A DNA stretch of 64,000 bases from Lentibacillus halodurans (lineage in GTDB: Bacteria; Bacillota; Bacilli; Bacillales; Amphibacillaceae): contig NZ_FOJW01000005.1 of the NCBI RefSeq assembly GCF_900112045.1, positions 1 to 64,000 of the forward strand, in the 5' to 3' direction. This document shows positions 9,187 to 17,585 of this stretch, piece by piece. The notes under the pieces were generated by a model that made no database searches, was not told the origin of the DNA, and saw nothing but the letters and a program-made list of their open reading frames with translations. A program made the translations under genes and the position numbers. Positions within the stretch are counted from its first letter, which is position 1, and every line of letters begins with the position of its first letter.

Positions 9187-10248
9187 ATGACAACTTATAT
9201 AAATAGAACAAATCTCGAAAACTATGTTACAGCCATTTTTCAAAAGGCAGGAATACGGGATGATCACAGTGCAACAATCGCAAGACATCTTGTTCTGGCC
9301 AATTTAAGAGGCGTGGACTCACATGGTGTAACCCGTGTAAAAAGCTATATCGATCGATTGGAAAGAGGGGTCGTTAATCGTGAACATAATATGAAGATCA
9401 CGAAAGAAACGCCTGCATCCATTTTGATCGATGGCGCGAATGAATTGGGTATTATACCTGCTACAGAAGGGATAAGGCTGGCTGTTGAGAAGGCAAAAGA
9501 TATGGGGGTCGCTATCGCGGGTATCAATCATTCCAATCATTGCGGTATGCTGGCCGATTACACAGGATATGCAGCCGAACATGATTGTGTTTGTTTAGCC
9601 ACAACGAATGCACCATCCTATATGGCTCCCTGGGGAGGAAAAGAAAGATACTTTGGAACAAATCCCATCTCCTATGGCATACCCGGCGGAGAAGAAGGCA
9701 ACATCGTGTTTGATATGGCAACGAGTATTGTTGCAAGAGGAAAAATAAAATTAGCCATTCAAAATCATGAGGATATTCCTGTAGGCTGGGCAATTACGAA
9801 GGAGGGGGAACCAACAACAGATGCTCAGGAAGCGATGGATGGACTGGTTTTGCCGGTTGGCGGACCAAAAGGTTACGGGCTTGCATTATTGGCGGATGTT
9901 TTATCAGGACTGCTTACAGGTGCAGCATTCGGGCCTGGTATTGGCAGGCCGGAGGATTTAAACGAAGTTCAGGAAGTTGGACAATTTTTCTTTGTGATCC
10001 GTGCCGACATATTTGAGGAGTTGAATACTTTTAAAAATCGGATGGACAGCATGGCAAGTGAAATTAAACAAATACCTGCAGCCAAAGGATACGATAAAAT
10101 TTACCTCCCGGGTGAAATCGAGAATGAAACGGCCAACGAACGAAACAGGAGTGGAATTCCCCTAACAGAACAAGTAATTGATGAACTGCATGCTATCGGT
10201 CGGTCATATGGTATTTCGATTCACTTGAAGGAAGCAGTGTTTCAATAA
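9187..10248 (+). CDS. Malate/L-lactate/sulfolactate dehydrogenase family (Ldh2/ComC-type)
   Basis: 353 residues. NAD(P)-dependent dehydrogenase with the fold of malate, ureidoglycolate and (R)-sulfolactate dehydrogenases, unrelated to the Rossmann enzyme just upstream. Seen: GVDSHGVTRV with the catalytic His near residue 47, an NHSNHCGML segment near 118, the ATSIVARGKI nucleotide-binding motif near 180, and GGPKGYGLALLADVLSGLLTGAAFG near 215-240. The start follows GGAAAGGAG. Two adjacent dehydrogenases of different families, usually of opposite stereospecificity, can together racemise a hydroxyacid through the oxoacid. The actual substrate is not readable from sequence. Confidence 0.9.
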   Translation: MTTYINRTNLENYVTAIFQKAGIRDDHSATIARHLVLANLRGVDSHGVTRVKSYIDRLERGVVNREHNMKITKETPASILIDGANELGIIPATEGIRLAVEKAKDMGVAIAGINHSNHCGMLADYTGYAAEHDCVCLATTNAPSYMAPWGGKERYFGTNPISYGIPGGEEGNIVFDMATSIVARGKIKLAIQNHEDIPVGWAITKEGEPTTDAQEAMDGLVLPVGGPKGYGLALLADVLSGLLTGAAFGPGIGRPEDLNEVQEVGQFFFVIRADIFEELNTFKNRMDSMASEIKQIPAAKGYDKIYLPGEIENETANERNRSGIPLTEQVIDELHAIGRSYGISIHLKEAVFQ

Positions 10249-10262
10249 AAACGTGTTGACCC

Positions 10263-10288
10263 ATCAGGTTATTGCTAAATAACCTGAT
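10263..10288. terminator. Hairpin between convergent dehydrogenase and GntR genes
   Basis: A perfect 11-bp stem with a 4-base loop lies 15 bases after the dehydrogenase stop and 42 bases from the end of the convergent regulator gene. There is no T-run directly adjacent, so it is a likely but not classic bidirectional terminator. Confidence 0.55.
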
Positions 10289-10329
10289 CCAACAACAATT
10301 TTGTCATACCTCAAACGGTACAGGAATAC

Positions 10330-11049
10330 TTATTTTTTCCGGGAAAGTTTAATCTTAAATGAATACATATCTGATCGGTATGATGCAAGTTCATATTCTA
10401 CAAAGTCGTTATTTACATCCACTAGCTTTCTTTCAGCTATGAGCATACTTGTGACAGTTGGAACGTTCAATAGTCTGGCATCTTCCCTGGTAATGCGTTC
10501 TGACTTGATAACCTGATCTGCCTCTATTGAGCGTACTCCTAATTCCTTCTCAAGCAAGTCATATAATGAAACTTCATCCAGGTCATATGCTTTAATCTTT
10601 TTTCCCAGTTCAGTGGGATAAAAGTTATTTTCCACTCCCATTGGTATGTTGTCTGCGAATCGGATCCGTTTAATATGAACAGCTTCTGTCAAGCCGGTTA
10701 ATTTTTTCATGTGATCGGACAATTGAATAAGTTCTGCTTTGATTAGTTTTGCTCCGGGCTGCATTCCCATTCGCTGGATACTTTCTGAGGTGCTGCTTAA
10801 GCTGCCAAGCCAATCATTAATAGGCTTCAGCGTAACAAATGTTCCTTTTCCAGGTTTTTTCTCAAGTGTTCCTTCTCTTGTCAGTGCATCGATCGCTTGT
10901 CTGACAGTACTGCGACTGACATAATATTCATCGATAAGCTCACGTTCGCTCGGGATTTTACCGGTATAATCTCCTTCCAATATTTTCTGTTCAATTTTTG
11001 TTTTTAACTGAATGTACAGCGGGATGGAATTTGTGTAGTCCAATGCCAT
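10330..11049 (-). CDS. GntR-family regulator with UTRA ligand domain (HutC subfamily)
   Basis: About 239 residues. N-terminal winged helix (residues about 5-70) with IPSERELIDEYYVSRSTVRQAIDAL and the wing KKPGKGTFV; C-terminal UTRA effector domain (about 90-235) with IKRIRFADNIPMGVENNFYP. An AGGTG at 11060-11056 is six bases from the ATG at 11049, which is chosen over GTG 11058 and ATG 11055. It faces the hydroxyacid cassette tail-to-tail and is the obvious candidate to control it, with the transported acid or a metabolite as inducer. The upstream region holds two direct CGTATGT heptamers that could be operator half-sites. Confidence 0.88.
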   Translation of the reverse strand: MALDYTNSIPLYIQLKTKIEQKILEGDYTGKIPSERELIDEYYVSRSTVRQAIDALTREGTLEKKPGKGTFVTLKPINDWLGSLSSTSESIQRMGMQPGAKLIKAELIQLSDHMKKLTGLTEAVHIKRIRFADNIPMGVENNFYPTELGKKIKAYDLDEVSLYDLLEKELGVRSIEADQVIKSERITREDARLLNVPTVTSMLIAERKLVDVNNDFVEYELASYRSDMYSFKIKLSRKK

Positions 11050-11216
11050 TATCATCACCTAGTATTCTTGGATTAACGTATGTCACGATTCGTATGTTCA
11101 TAGTTTAACATAAAAAAAGTCGGACGTTACAAAATTAACAGTGCCTAAATGCTTGAAATATGATAGAATCAATAAAGAAAGAAGTCTAACCAATTAGAAA
11201 TGAAGCAGGTGTTTCC

Positions 11217-12293
11217 ATGTTTGATACAGCCGATTTAGTCATCGCATTTGTTATTTCAGCTTTGACGGCATTCTTCGTAACACCATTGATTAAAAGACTT
11301 GCTTTAAAACTGAATGTGGCTGATAAACCGGATAACAACCGAAAAAATCATAATGGCATCAAGGCGAGTTTGGGCGGACTAGCTATCTTTAGCGGTACAG
11401 TTGCTGGTTTTCTCTATTTACAGCCGGTACACCCGCAAATGACAGCTATAATCATTGGTGCCTGTATCATGATACTGACGGGCGTTTTGGATGATGTTTT
11501 TGATCTGAAACCATACTATAAACTGACTGGACAGCTGGCGACGGCTCTGGCAGTCGTTTCTTCCGGTTTGGTCATTGAAAAGCTTACTATCCCGTTTTTG
11601 GGTACTGTCTATTTGGATGGTTTAGCATACATTATTACAATTATTTGGATCCTTGCAGCTTCTAACGCTATCAATTTGATAGATGGATTGGACGGACTTG
11701 CGGCAGGTGTTTCAGCGATTGGGTTATCCAGCATTCTCGTGATGGCAATGATGGACTATCGAATCGTTGTGGCTTATTTGTGTGTGATATTGATAGGAGG
11801 CTGTATCGGGTTTCTTTATCATAATTTTCACCCGGCAAAAATATTTATGGGGGATACCGGAGCTTTATTTCTTGGGTATTCCATTGCAGTTGTATCAATG
11901 CTCGGGCTCTTTAAAAATGTTGCCTTGTTCAGTTTTATCATTCCGATCATTGTCATTGCCATCCCTGTATTTGACACGATTCTGGCGATTATACGACGAA
12001 CAATTAATAAGCAGGGAATTGCTACTGCGGATAAAAAGCATATTCATTATCAATTAATGAAAATGGGCTATAGCCATCGTACTGCGGTATTAATCATTTA
12101 TGGATTCAGTGCTTTTTTCGGCGGAATGGCGATCGTGTTTAACAGTGGAACGATGCTGACGTCCTTCATCATATTTGGAATAATTATTGTTGGCATGCAG
12201 GTGATTGCTGAATTGGCAGGTATTGTCATGCATGGTCAGCAGCCTTTATTAAATCGGATCAAAAGAATTTTTGGGACAGAGAGAGTGAAATAG
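11217..12293 (+). CDS. tagO: Undecaprenyl-phosphate N-acetylglucosaminyl-1-phosphate transferase
   Basis: 358 residues. Membrane enzyme that begins wall teichoic acid synthesis by moving GlcNAc-1-phosphate from UDP-GlcNAc to undecaprenyl phosphate on the inner membrane face. About ten or eleven hydrophobic segments are visible. The family's Asp-rich motifs are intact: GVLDDVFDL near residue 88, NAINLIDGLDGLAAG near 150, KIFMGDTGALFLG near 205 and the His-rich loop KKHIHYQLMKMG near 285. It stands as a single gene ending in a strong bidirectional terminator, next to tagD and two LCP ligase genes. Confidence 0.94.
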   Translation: MFDTADLVIAFVISALTAFFVTPLIKRLALKLNVADKPDNNRKNHNGIKASLGGLAIFSGTVAGFLYLQPVHPQMTAIIIGACIMILTGVLDDVFDLKPYYKLTGQLATALAVVSSGLVIEKLTIPFLGTVYLDGLAYIITIIWILAASNAINLIDGLDGLAAGVSAIGLSSILVMAMMDYRIVVAYLCVILIGGCIGFLYHNFHPAKIFMGDTGALFLGYSIAVVSMLGLFKNVALFSFIIPIIVIAIPVFDTILAIIRRTINKQGIATADKKHIHYQLMKMGYSHRTAVLIIYGFSAFFGGMAIVFNSGTMLTSFIIFGIIIVGMQVIAELAGIVMHGQQPLLNRIKRIFGTERVK

Positions 12294-12306
12294 CATACGA
12301 TGTAAA

Positions 12307-12350
12307 AAAAACCACTTTTAGGCCATTTAAATAGCCTAAAAGTGGTTTTT
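12307..12350. terminator. Bidirectional terminator between tagO and the convergent LCP gene
   Basis: A perfect 17-bp stem (12307-12323 with 12334-12350) has runs of A on the left and T on the right, giving a U-tract in both directions. Confidence 0.92.
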
Positions 12351-13362
12351 ATGGTTGATCGGTTGTATTATACGTTTCGGCTTGGCTATCCGAAGTTTCC
12401 AGTTCGAGATGCTGTTTTAATGTTGCTTTTACCTCAGCAAGCGATTGTTCATCCGGGATTTCATAATCTATTCTGTCAATTGTTTGCGTATATGTTTCAT
12501 ATGCAAGTTTGTCAATGTTACTGGTGCTAAAATCGGAATATTCACGGTAAAATCCGAGGCCTTCACTAATTTTCATATTGGTTTTGACGTTGGCACCTAC
12601 CTCGTTAGCTAAGTCATCAACTTTTGTAACAGTACTGAGTGAAGTTGCTTTGTCAATAATCGCCTCTATAACCTGCTGTTGCCGTTCATTTCTGCCAATG
12701 TCCCCACGTGGATCCTGTTTCCGCATTCTGGCAAATGCCAAGGCTTTTTCACCATCGAGTTCCATCGGTCCTTCTTTGAATTGCAGATCTTCATTGCCAG
12801 ATTCCCTGATCGTTCTTTGTTCAAAATCAAATGGTACATCAACTTGGACACCGTTAAGGATATCAACTATGTTTATGAACGCATCAAAGTTTACAGCGGC
12901 AAAGTAATCGATCGGTATATCCAGGAATTGTTCAACTGTTTTAATAGCCATTTCCTTACCACCATATGCATGAGCATGCGCTATTTTTTCCTTTGTACCG
13001 CGACCAGCTATATCAACCAGCGTATCACGTGGTAAACTTAATAATTTTAACTTTTCATCTTCCGGATTGAATGTTGCAACTATCATTGTGTCCGTTCTGC
13101 CGTTATCACCATTTGTTGAGTAATCCTCAACTCCTAGCAGCAGAATGGATATCGGGTCATCACTTATCGATACCTCTTCTTCACGTAATTCAGATTTTTC
13201 ACGGTCCAGATCATCATATGATTCACTTGCTGCTGTGTAAGTCTGGACGAGCATATATCCAACACCACACGCCAGCAATAAAAAGAAGGCTAATATGGGA
13301 TAAAGAATCCGGCGTCGGCGTTTTTTCTTTTTTTGCTTTCGCATATCTATACGTTGCTGCAT
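12349..13362 (-). CDS. LytR-CpsA-Psr family glycopolymer ligase (TagU-like)
   Basis: 337 residues. A very basic N-terminal tail (KKKKRRRR) is followed by one membrane helix (about 19-41) and an extracellular LCP domain (about 70-260). Known role: transfer of teichoic acid or another lipid-linked polymer to peptidoglycan. Family residues seen: ILLLGVE, GRTDTMIVATFN, LLSLPRDTLVDI with the catalytic Arg, a conserved HAHAYGG segment, and ALAFARMRKQDPRGDIGRNERQQQVI. A Glu/Thr-rich tail ends the protein. RBS AAGGAG precedes the ATG. One of two paralogues flanking tagD; which polymer each handles is unknown. Confidence 0.9.
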   Translation of the reverse strand: MQQRIDMRKQKKKKRRRRILYPILAFFLLLACGVGYMLVQTYTAASESYDDLDREKSELREEEVSISDDPISILLLGVEDYSTNGDNGRTDTMIVATFNPEDEKLKLLSLPRDTLVDIAGRGTKEKIAHAHAYGGKEMAIKTVEQFLDIPIDYFAAVNFDAFINIVDILNGVQVDVPFDFEQRTIRESGNEDLQFKEGPMELDGEKALAFARMRKQDPRGDIGRNERQQQVIEAIIDKATSLSTVTKVDDLANEVGANVKTNMKISEGLGFYREYSDFSTSNIDKLAYETYTQTIDRIDYEIPDEQSLAEVKATLKQHLELETSDSQAETYNTTDQP

Positions 13363-13513
13363 AATTTTAATTCTCCTTCAAATCTTCAATTCTATAAATC
13401 TATGATATCAACCTGTTAATTATAATCGGCATTGTCGAAAAATGCAATGCGATTTTCAGAATACCACATATTATAGACGATTCCGATTAAGAAAATGTTA
13501 CATTTTAATGATG

Positions 13514-13903
13514 TTAATCTAATAATCTGTCTTTTTTGATTTTCGATGAAGAGATACCTTTTGTCCGGGGGAGGTAAATAACGTCACAATAACGTTTTAA
13601 AAAATCAAATTCACCATCCCAATCATTACCCATTACAAATAAATCAATGTCATATTGTATAATGTCATCGATTTTTTGATCCCAATTTGTTTCCGGGATG
13701 ACTTTGTCCACATACCGAATCGCTTCCACAATTACTTTACGATTATCAAAATGGTGATATGCTTCCTTGTTTTTTTTGCGGTTAAATTCATCGGTTGATA
13801 CACCGACAATTAAATAGTCACCCATTTCTTTTGCACGGCGTAAAAGAGTGATATGGCCGGGGTGCAGCAAATCAAAAGTCCCGTACGTAATGATTTTTTT
13901 CAT
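13514..13903 (-). CDS. tagD: Glycerol-3-phosphate cytidylyltransferase
   Basis: 129 residues, the exact size of TagD. It makes CDP-glycerol, the donor for poly(glycerol phosphate) teichoic acid, in the cytoplasm. The nucleotidyltransferase signature HPGH lies in YGTFDLLHPGHITLLRRA (residues 6-23), and the C-terminal RTKGISSSKIK motif is present. It sits between two LCP genes on the same strand, with its own intergenic space on both sides. Confidence 0.95.
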   Translation of the reverse strand: MKKIITYGTFDLLHPGHITLLRRAKEMGDYLIVGVSTDEFNRKKNKEAYHHFDNRKVIVEAIRYVDKVIPETNWDQKIDDIIQYDIDLFVMGNDWDGEFDFLKRYCDVIYLPRTKGISSSKIKKDRLLD

Positions 13904-14001
13904 AATATCTCCCTATATCGCGAACTCTTTTTTATTGTACTATTAATGTTGCCTATCGTAAATAAAATATCAGGGATTGATCGGATATATGAAAAAATTA
14001 A

Positions 14002-14022
14002 GAGACTGTTCGTGACAGTCTC
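14002..14022 (-). terminator. Terminator of the second LCP gene
   Basis: An 8-bp perfect stem (14002-14009 with 14015-14022), followed on the minus strand by a T-rich run, lies four bases beyond the stop. Confidence 0.75.
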
Positions 14023-14026
14023 GGGA

Positions 14027-15025
14027 TCAATACGTGTTATTGTTTTCTTCATCGTTGGCGAAGTCACTTGTTTCAACATTTTCCTCTAAATCCAAATGAT
14101 TGCGCAATTCAGCACGAATATCATGTTTGCTTTCTTCATTAACATGAAAGTACCAAAGACCGTCTTCCATGTAGCCGCCGTCTCCACTGAGATTCATGGT
14201 TTCAATGGTAATGTTTTCGTCAAGCCCATAAGATAAGAAGTTCTTCATATTCTCAAATGACAGGTTGGTCGTCATATTATTACCAATGGCGTCTATTGTT
14301 TCCCCCACCTTAAAGACAGAAGAAGCAGATATAGCTTTATTGGCAATCGTCTTAAGAATTTCCTGCTGCCGTTTTCCACGTTCTACGTCATTGTCATATT
14401 TTCGAGTTCTGGCCAGTGCCAGGGCTTCTTCGCCATTTAATTGCTGTTCACCGGGCGTTAAATGGATGCTATTTTTGTCATCGTTCGAGTCGGATTCCCA
14501 TATTTCGTAAGGGACATCATAGGTGATGCCGCCAAGCGAATCAACAACTTCAATAAAACCCTCGAAATTCATTTTGGCGTAATAATCCACGGGGACATGG
14601 AGAAAGTTCTCAACTGTTTCAATCGTTGCTCTGGGTCCACCGAAAAAGTGTGCATGATTAATTTTTGTATACCGGTCCACTTCTGGAACGTAAACATACG
14701 AGTCTCTTGGAATACTTAAAAGCTTGACAGAACTGTCTTGTTTGTTGAATGATGCCAATATGAGCGCATCGGAACGGCTTTCTTCCTCGTCACGGAACTC
14801 GCTGTTATCAACACCTATGAACAGAACAGAGACATTATCTTCAACAGGATCTACGGATTTACTCCTGAGTTCAGATGTTTCATTTTCGCGACCGACTTTT
14901 TCCTGCGAATCAGTTACCATGTTTTCTGTTTTGTTATATAAGTAGTTAACGTAAATTGCGCCAATAATGATCATTAACAATAACGGTATGGCAATAATTA
15001 GTGTCCATTTTTTCCTTTTCGACAT
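14027..15025 (-). CDS. LytR-CpsA-Psr family glycopolymer ligase, second copy
   Basis: 332 residues with a short basic N-terminus, one membrane helix (about 8-30) and an extracellular LCP domain. Seen: VLFIGVDNSEFRDEEESRSDALILASFN, LLSIPRDSYVYVP with the catalytic Arg, INHAHFFGGP, and ALALARTRKYDNDVERGKRQQEIL. The acidic C-terminus is short. AGGAG precedes the ATG. It is clearly paralogous to the gene ending at 12349 and is read towards tagD. It is divergent from the nucleotide-sugar dehydrogenase gene, which may supply a uronic-acid sugar for a second polymer. Confidence 0.9.
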   Translation of the reverse strand: MSKRKKWTLIIAIPLLLMIIIGAIYVNYLYNKTENMVTDSQEKVGRENETSELRSKSVDPVEDNVSVLFIGVDNSEFRDEEESRSDALILASFNKQDSSVKLLSIPRDSYVYVPEVDRYTKINHAHFFGGPRATIETVENFLHVPVDYYAKMNFEGFIEVVDSLGGITYDVPYEIWESDSNDDKNSIHLTPGEQQLNGEEALALARTRKYDNDVERGKRQQEILKTIANKAISASSVFKVGETIDAIGNNMTTNLSFENMKNFLSYGLDENITIETMNLSGDGGYMEDGLWYFHVNEESKHDIRAELRNHLDLEENVETSDFANDEENNNTY

Positions 15026-15125
15026 GGGATTTTCTCCTTAGTAGTTTCGTAGCATCTATTTTACAGAATTCTGCATAAAATAACAATGAAGCGATGGAAG
15101 AAAATTGTGGACATCGGATTAAAAT

Positions 15126-15190
15126 ACTATACAAATACAAGATATAGCTGTATAGTTTGGTTATATGGTAAAGTATAAATAAGTATAAAT
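15126..15190. promoter_or_regulatory. Inverted and direct repeats in the LCP/dehydrogenase divergent region
   Basis: A perfect 8-bp inverted repeat, ACTATACA and TGTATAGT (15126-15133, 15149-15156), is followed by two tandem AAGTATAAAT units (15171-15190). The position suits a shared regulator of both divergent genes; no specific regulator is implied. Confidence 0.35.
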
Positions 15191-15217
15191 TTGATTTTAT
15201 AAAGGAAGGCATCAATC

Positions 15218-16531
15218 ATGAATCTGTTCGAACAATTGAAATCCAAAGAAGAGAAAATTGCTGTTATTGGTTTAGGGTATGTCGGGCTTCCATTGGCGAT
15301 TGAGCTTGCCAAAAAGTATGATGTAGTCGGTTTTGATGTAAATAAAAATAAATTGGACAAATACTTAACCGGCGTGGATGTGACACAAGAAGTCGGTGAT
15401 GAAGCAGTCCAAAATACCACTATGACATTTACGAATGATGAGGAAGATTTAAAGACATGTAAATTTCATATCGTTGCCGTTCCAACTCCAATTAATACGG
15501 ACAAGACCCCGAATCTGAACCCGGTTATCGATGCAAGTGAAACAGTCGGACGTAATTTAACAAAAGGTTCGATTGTTGTATACGAATCAACTGTATATCC
15601 GGGTACAACTGAAGAAGTCTGCATCCCAATTCTGGAAGAGAAATCTGGCCTGGTAATTGGTACTGAATTTAAGGTTGGCTATTCCCCTGAACGGATTAAC
15701 CCGGGTGACAATGTGAACCGGCTGACGAGCATCATTAAAATTGTATCAGGTTCAGATAATGAAGCGCTGAGCGAAATTTCAGACGTATACGATTCCATTA
15801 TTGAAGCCGGTGTCCATGAAGCAGAGTCCATTAAAGTAGCTGAAGCTGCCAAAGTAATCGAGAATTCCCAGCGGGATATCAATATTGCATTTATGAACGA
15901 GCTTTCTATGGTTTTCAATAAAATGGACATCAATACAAATGCTGTATTGGAAGCGGCCGGTACGAAATGGAACTTCCTGAATTTCACCCCCGGTTTGGTT
16001 GGCGGGCACTGTATTGGTGTCGATCCTTATTATTTTACCTATAAAGCAGAACAACTTGGACACCATTCGCAAATTATCTTGTCCGGACGCAAAATTAATG
16101 ATGATATGGGTAAATATATAGGCTCTAATATTATTAAAAAGATGATCCATGCCAGACAGGAAATGAGTGGTGCCAGAGTTGGTATTCTGGGCATTACGTT
16201 CAAAGAAGATTGTCCAGACGTACGTAATACAAAAGTCATCGATATCATTCATGAATTAAAAGACTATGGCGTTGAAGTTGTTGTCCATGACCCAATTGCT
16301 GATCAAGCTGCCGTTTATGATGAGTTTGGGATAGATTTAGTCGGAAAAGGTCAATTGAATGATTTGGATTGTGTTGTGCTTGCTGTAGGTCACCATGAAT
16401 TTAAAGAGCAATATGACCTGGATATGCTTGATCGTCTGTATAAAAACGATCATAAGGTATTAATTGATGTGAAAAGTATTTTAGACCGAAAAGAATGTGA
16501 AGCTCAAGGTTATCATTACTGGAGTTTGTAA
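15218..16531 (+). CDS. UDP-sugar 6-dehydrogenase (UDP-HexNAc dehydrogenase, TviB/WbpO-like)
   Basis: 437 residues. NAD-dependent four-electron oxidation of a UDP-hexose or UDP-N-acetylhexosamine to the uronic acid, for a surface polymer. Seen: Rossmann motif AVIGLGYVGLPLA near residue 14, VAVPTPINTDKTPNL near 88, the substrate-binding GYSPERINPGD near 150, the catalytic cysteine in GGHCIGVDPYYF near 266, and the third-domain motif GITFKEDCPDVRNTK near 330. The PERINPGD and PYYF forms point to the HexNAc (Vi-antigen/WbpA) branch rather than the glucose branch. It is a single gene ending in a terminator, next to teichoic acid ligases. Confidence 0.9.
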   Translation: MNLFEQLKSKEEKIAVIGLGYVGLPLAIELAKKYDVVGFDVNKNKLDKYLTGVDVTQEVGDEAVQNTTMTFTNDEEDLKTCKFHIVAVPTPINTDKTPNLNPVIDASETVGRNLTKGSIVVYESTVYPGTTEEVCIPILEEKSGLVIGTEFKVGYSPERINPGDNVNRLTSIIKIVSGSDNEALSEISDVYDSIIEAGVHEAESIKVAEAAKVIENSQRDINIAFMNELSMVFNKMDINTNAVLEAAGTKWNFLNFTPGLVGGHCIGVDPYYFTYKAEQLGHHSQIILSGRKINDDMGKYIGSNIIKKMIHARQEMSGARVGILGITFKEDCPDVRNTKVIDIIHELKDYGVEVVVHDPIADQAAVYDEFGIDLVGKGQLNDLDCVVLAVGHHEFKEQYDLDMLDRLYKNDHKVLIDVKSILDRKECEAQGYHYWSL

Positions 16532-16552
16532 TGGAATAATGCTATTCGTTGA

Positions 16553-16606
16553 CCCCCTGTAATAAGAAGGAGTACAGAGTGCTTCCTTCTGTTATGGGGG
16601 CTTTTT
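16553..16606 (+). terminator. Terminator after the UDP-sugar dehydrogenase
   Basis: An imperfect stem of about 16 bp (arms 16553-16571 and 16584-16600) is followed by CTTTTTTG, 22 bases past the stop. Confidence 0.75.
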
Positions 16607-16978
16607 TGTTTGTTGGACTGTGCTTTACAGGATCTGTTCGATTGGCATATCCAGCGGTTCCCGTCCTACCAAACCTGAATACCTCCCATTTCCTGGCCCT
16701 ATTTTACCTTTTTGGTATGAATGCCTGTTTTATTTAACTTTTCATGATTTCTTGTCATTCTTTATCAAATAAATCCTGACTTTTGTTGATATTTGTATCC
16801 ACCTTGTATGTTTTAACTCGATTTTACTATTTTAGCCTAAATTAAAAAAATCCACCTCTTTCCCCTACAATCGTATCCAACGCAGAAAAAGTGGCATGTA
16901 AAATCCAAAAAAATTTAGTTTTTCATGCCCCTTTTGTGTCTCTTGTTTCGATTGTAGGGGTGAAAGGAGGTGAGCGGA
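16607..16978 (+). promoter_or_regulatory. Gene-free leader with a 12-bp inverted repeat before the DUF1659 gene
   Basis: No coding frame is supportable. A perfect 12-bp inverted repeat, CCCCTACAATCG (16862-16873) with its complement at 16949-16960, encloses 75 bases containing a GGCATG/CATGCC pair. The right arm ends 6 bases before the AAAGGAGGTG ribosome binding site, so folding in RNA could affect translation of the next gene. As DNA it could be a looped operator. Confidence 0.4.
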
Positions 16979-17209
16979 ATGGCAGAACAACAAATGGTTG
17001 ATTCACGGCTGCGCCTTATCCTGGATGATGGCGTTAATGAGGAGACTGGGGAGCAGCTTTATAGAACGAAAGGCTTCAACAATGTGAAGACGACAGCGAC
17101 AGCCGATCAGCTATATTCGATTGCGACAGCTGTAACAGCATTGCAGGAGCGCCCGCTGGTGAACGTCGAACGAAATGATAGTTCCGAAATCAGCGAGGAG
17201 GAAGCATAA
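16979..17209 (+). CDS. DUF1659-family small protein
   Basis: 76 residues, cytoplasmic and without membrane segments. Sequence such as LRLILDDGVNEETGEQLYRTKGFNNVK, and the TADQLYSIATAVTALQE stretch, matches the small DUF1659 proteins that Bacillaceae encode beside DUF2922 proteins. The ATG at 16979 is chosen because AAAGGAGGTG lies just upstream and overlaps the earlier GTG at 16970. Function is not known. It is paired with the DUF2922 gene 111 bases downstream. Confidence 0.75.
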   Translation: MAEQQMVDSRLRLILDDGVNEETGEQLYRTKGFNNVKTTATADQLYSIATAVTALQERPLVNVERNDSSEISEEEA

Positions 17210-17223
17210 GCTTTCATTTCAAC

Positions 17224-17294
17224 GGGCAACGGCTAGCTAATCCGGTGATCTGCATCTGTTTAAGACGTTCCAATTACCAAGGCAGCCGTTGTCC
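17224..17294 (+). repeat. Inverted repeat between the DUF1659 and DUF2922 genes
   Basis: An 11-bp stem with one G-U pair (17224-17234 with 17284-17294) encloses 49 bases. It occupies most of the 111-base gap and ends 26 bases before the next ATG. Confidence 0.4.
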
Positions 17295-17320
17295 GCATTA
17301 AAAAGGGAGGAGGTGATAAA

Positions 17321-17536
17321 ATGAAAAAGCTTGAATTAAAATTTTTAAATGAAGAGGGGAAGACGGTCACTTACTCATTGGAAAAACCGGTTGAGCCAGC
17401 AGATCCGGCAGCCATTAAAGCTGCGATGGATGAAATTATCTCCCAAAATGCATTCACATCATCAGGCGGTGATGTCGTATCCATTAAAGAAGCACGGATC
17501 GTCGAGCGAACTGTTGAGGAAATTGAATTGGATTAA
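17321..17536 (+). CDS. DUF2922-family small protein
   Basis: 71 residues. It starts MKKLELKFLNEEGKTVTYSL and contains the PVEPADPAAIKAAMDEII segment and C-terminal IKEARIVERTVEEIEL that typify DUF2922. No membrane segment or signal is present. A strong AAGGGAGGAGGTG ribosome binding site precedes the ATG. The pair with DUF1659 is recurrent in Bacillaceae; I know of no established function. Confidence 0.78.
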   Translation: MKKLELKFLNEEGKTVTYSLEKPVEPADPAAIKAAMDEIISQNAFTSSGGDVVSIKEARIVERTVEEIELD

Positions 17537-17544
17537 TGAGGTAA

Positions 17545-17578
17545 CAGGCCAGCGTGGGGGGCGCTGGTCTGTCTGTTT
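17545..17578 (+). terminator. Terminator after the DUF2922 gene
   Basis: A 10-bp GC-rich stem with one G-U pair (17545-17554 with 17562-17571) is followed by a T-rich tail, 9 bases after the stop. The convergent LysR gene ends at 17586, so it may serve both. Confidence 0.7.
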
Positions 17579-17585
17579 ATCCCGC

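Noticed and set aside
16549-16737. Open frame of 62 codons after the UDP-sugar dehydrogenase
   Set aside because: It starts inside a terminator hairpin, has no ribosome binding site and no recognisable domain.
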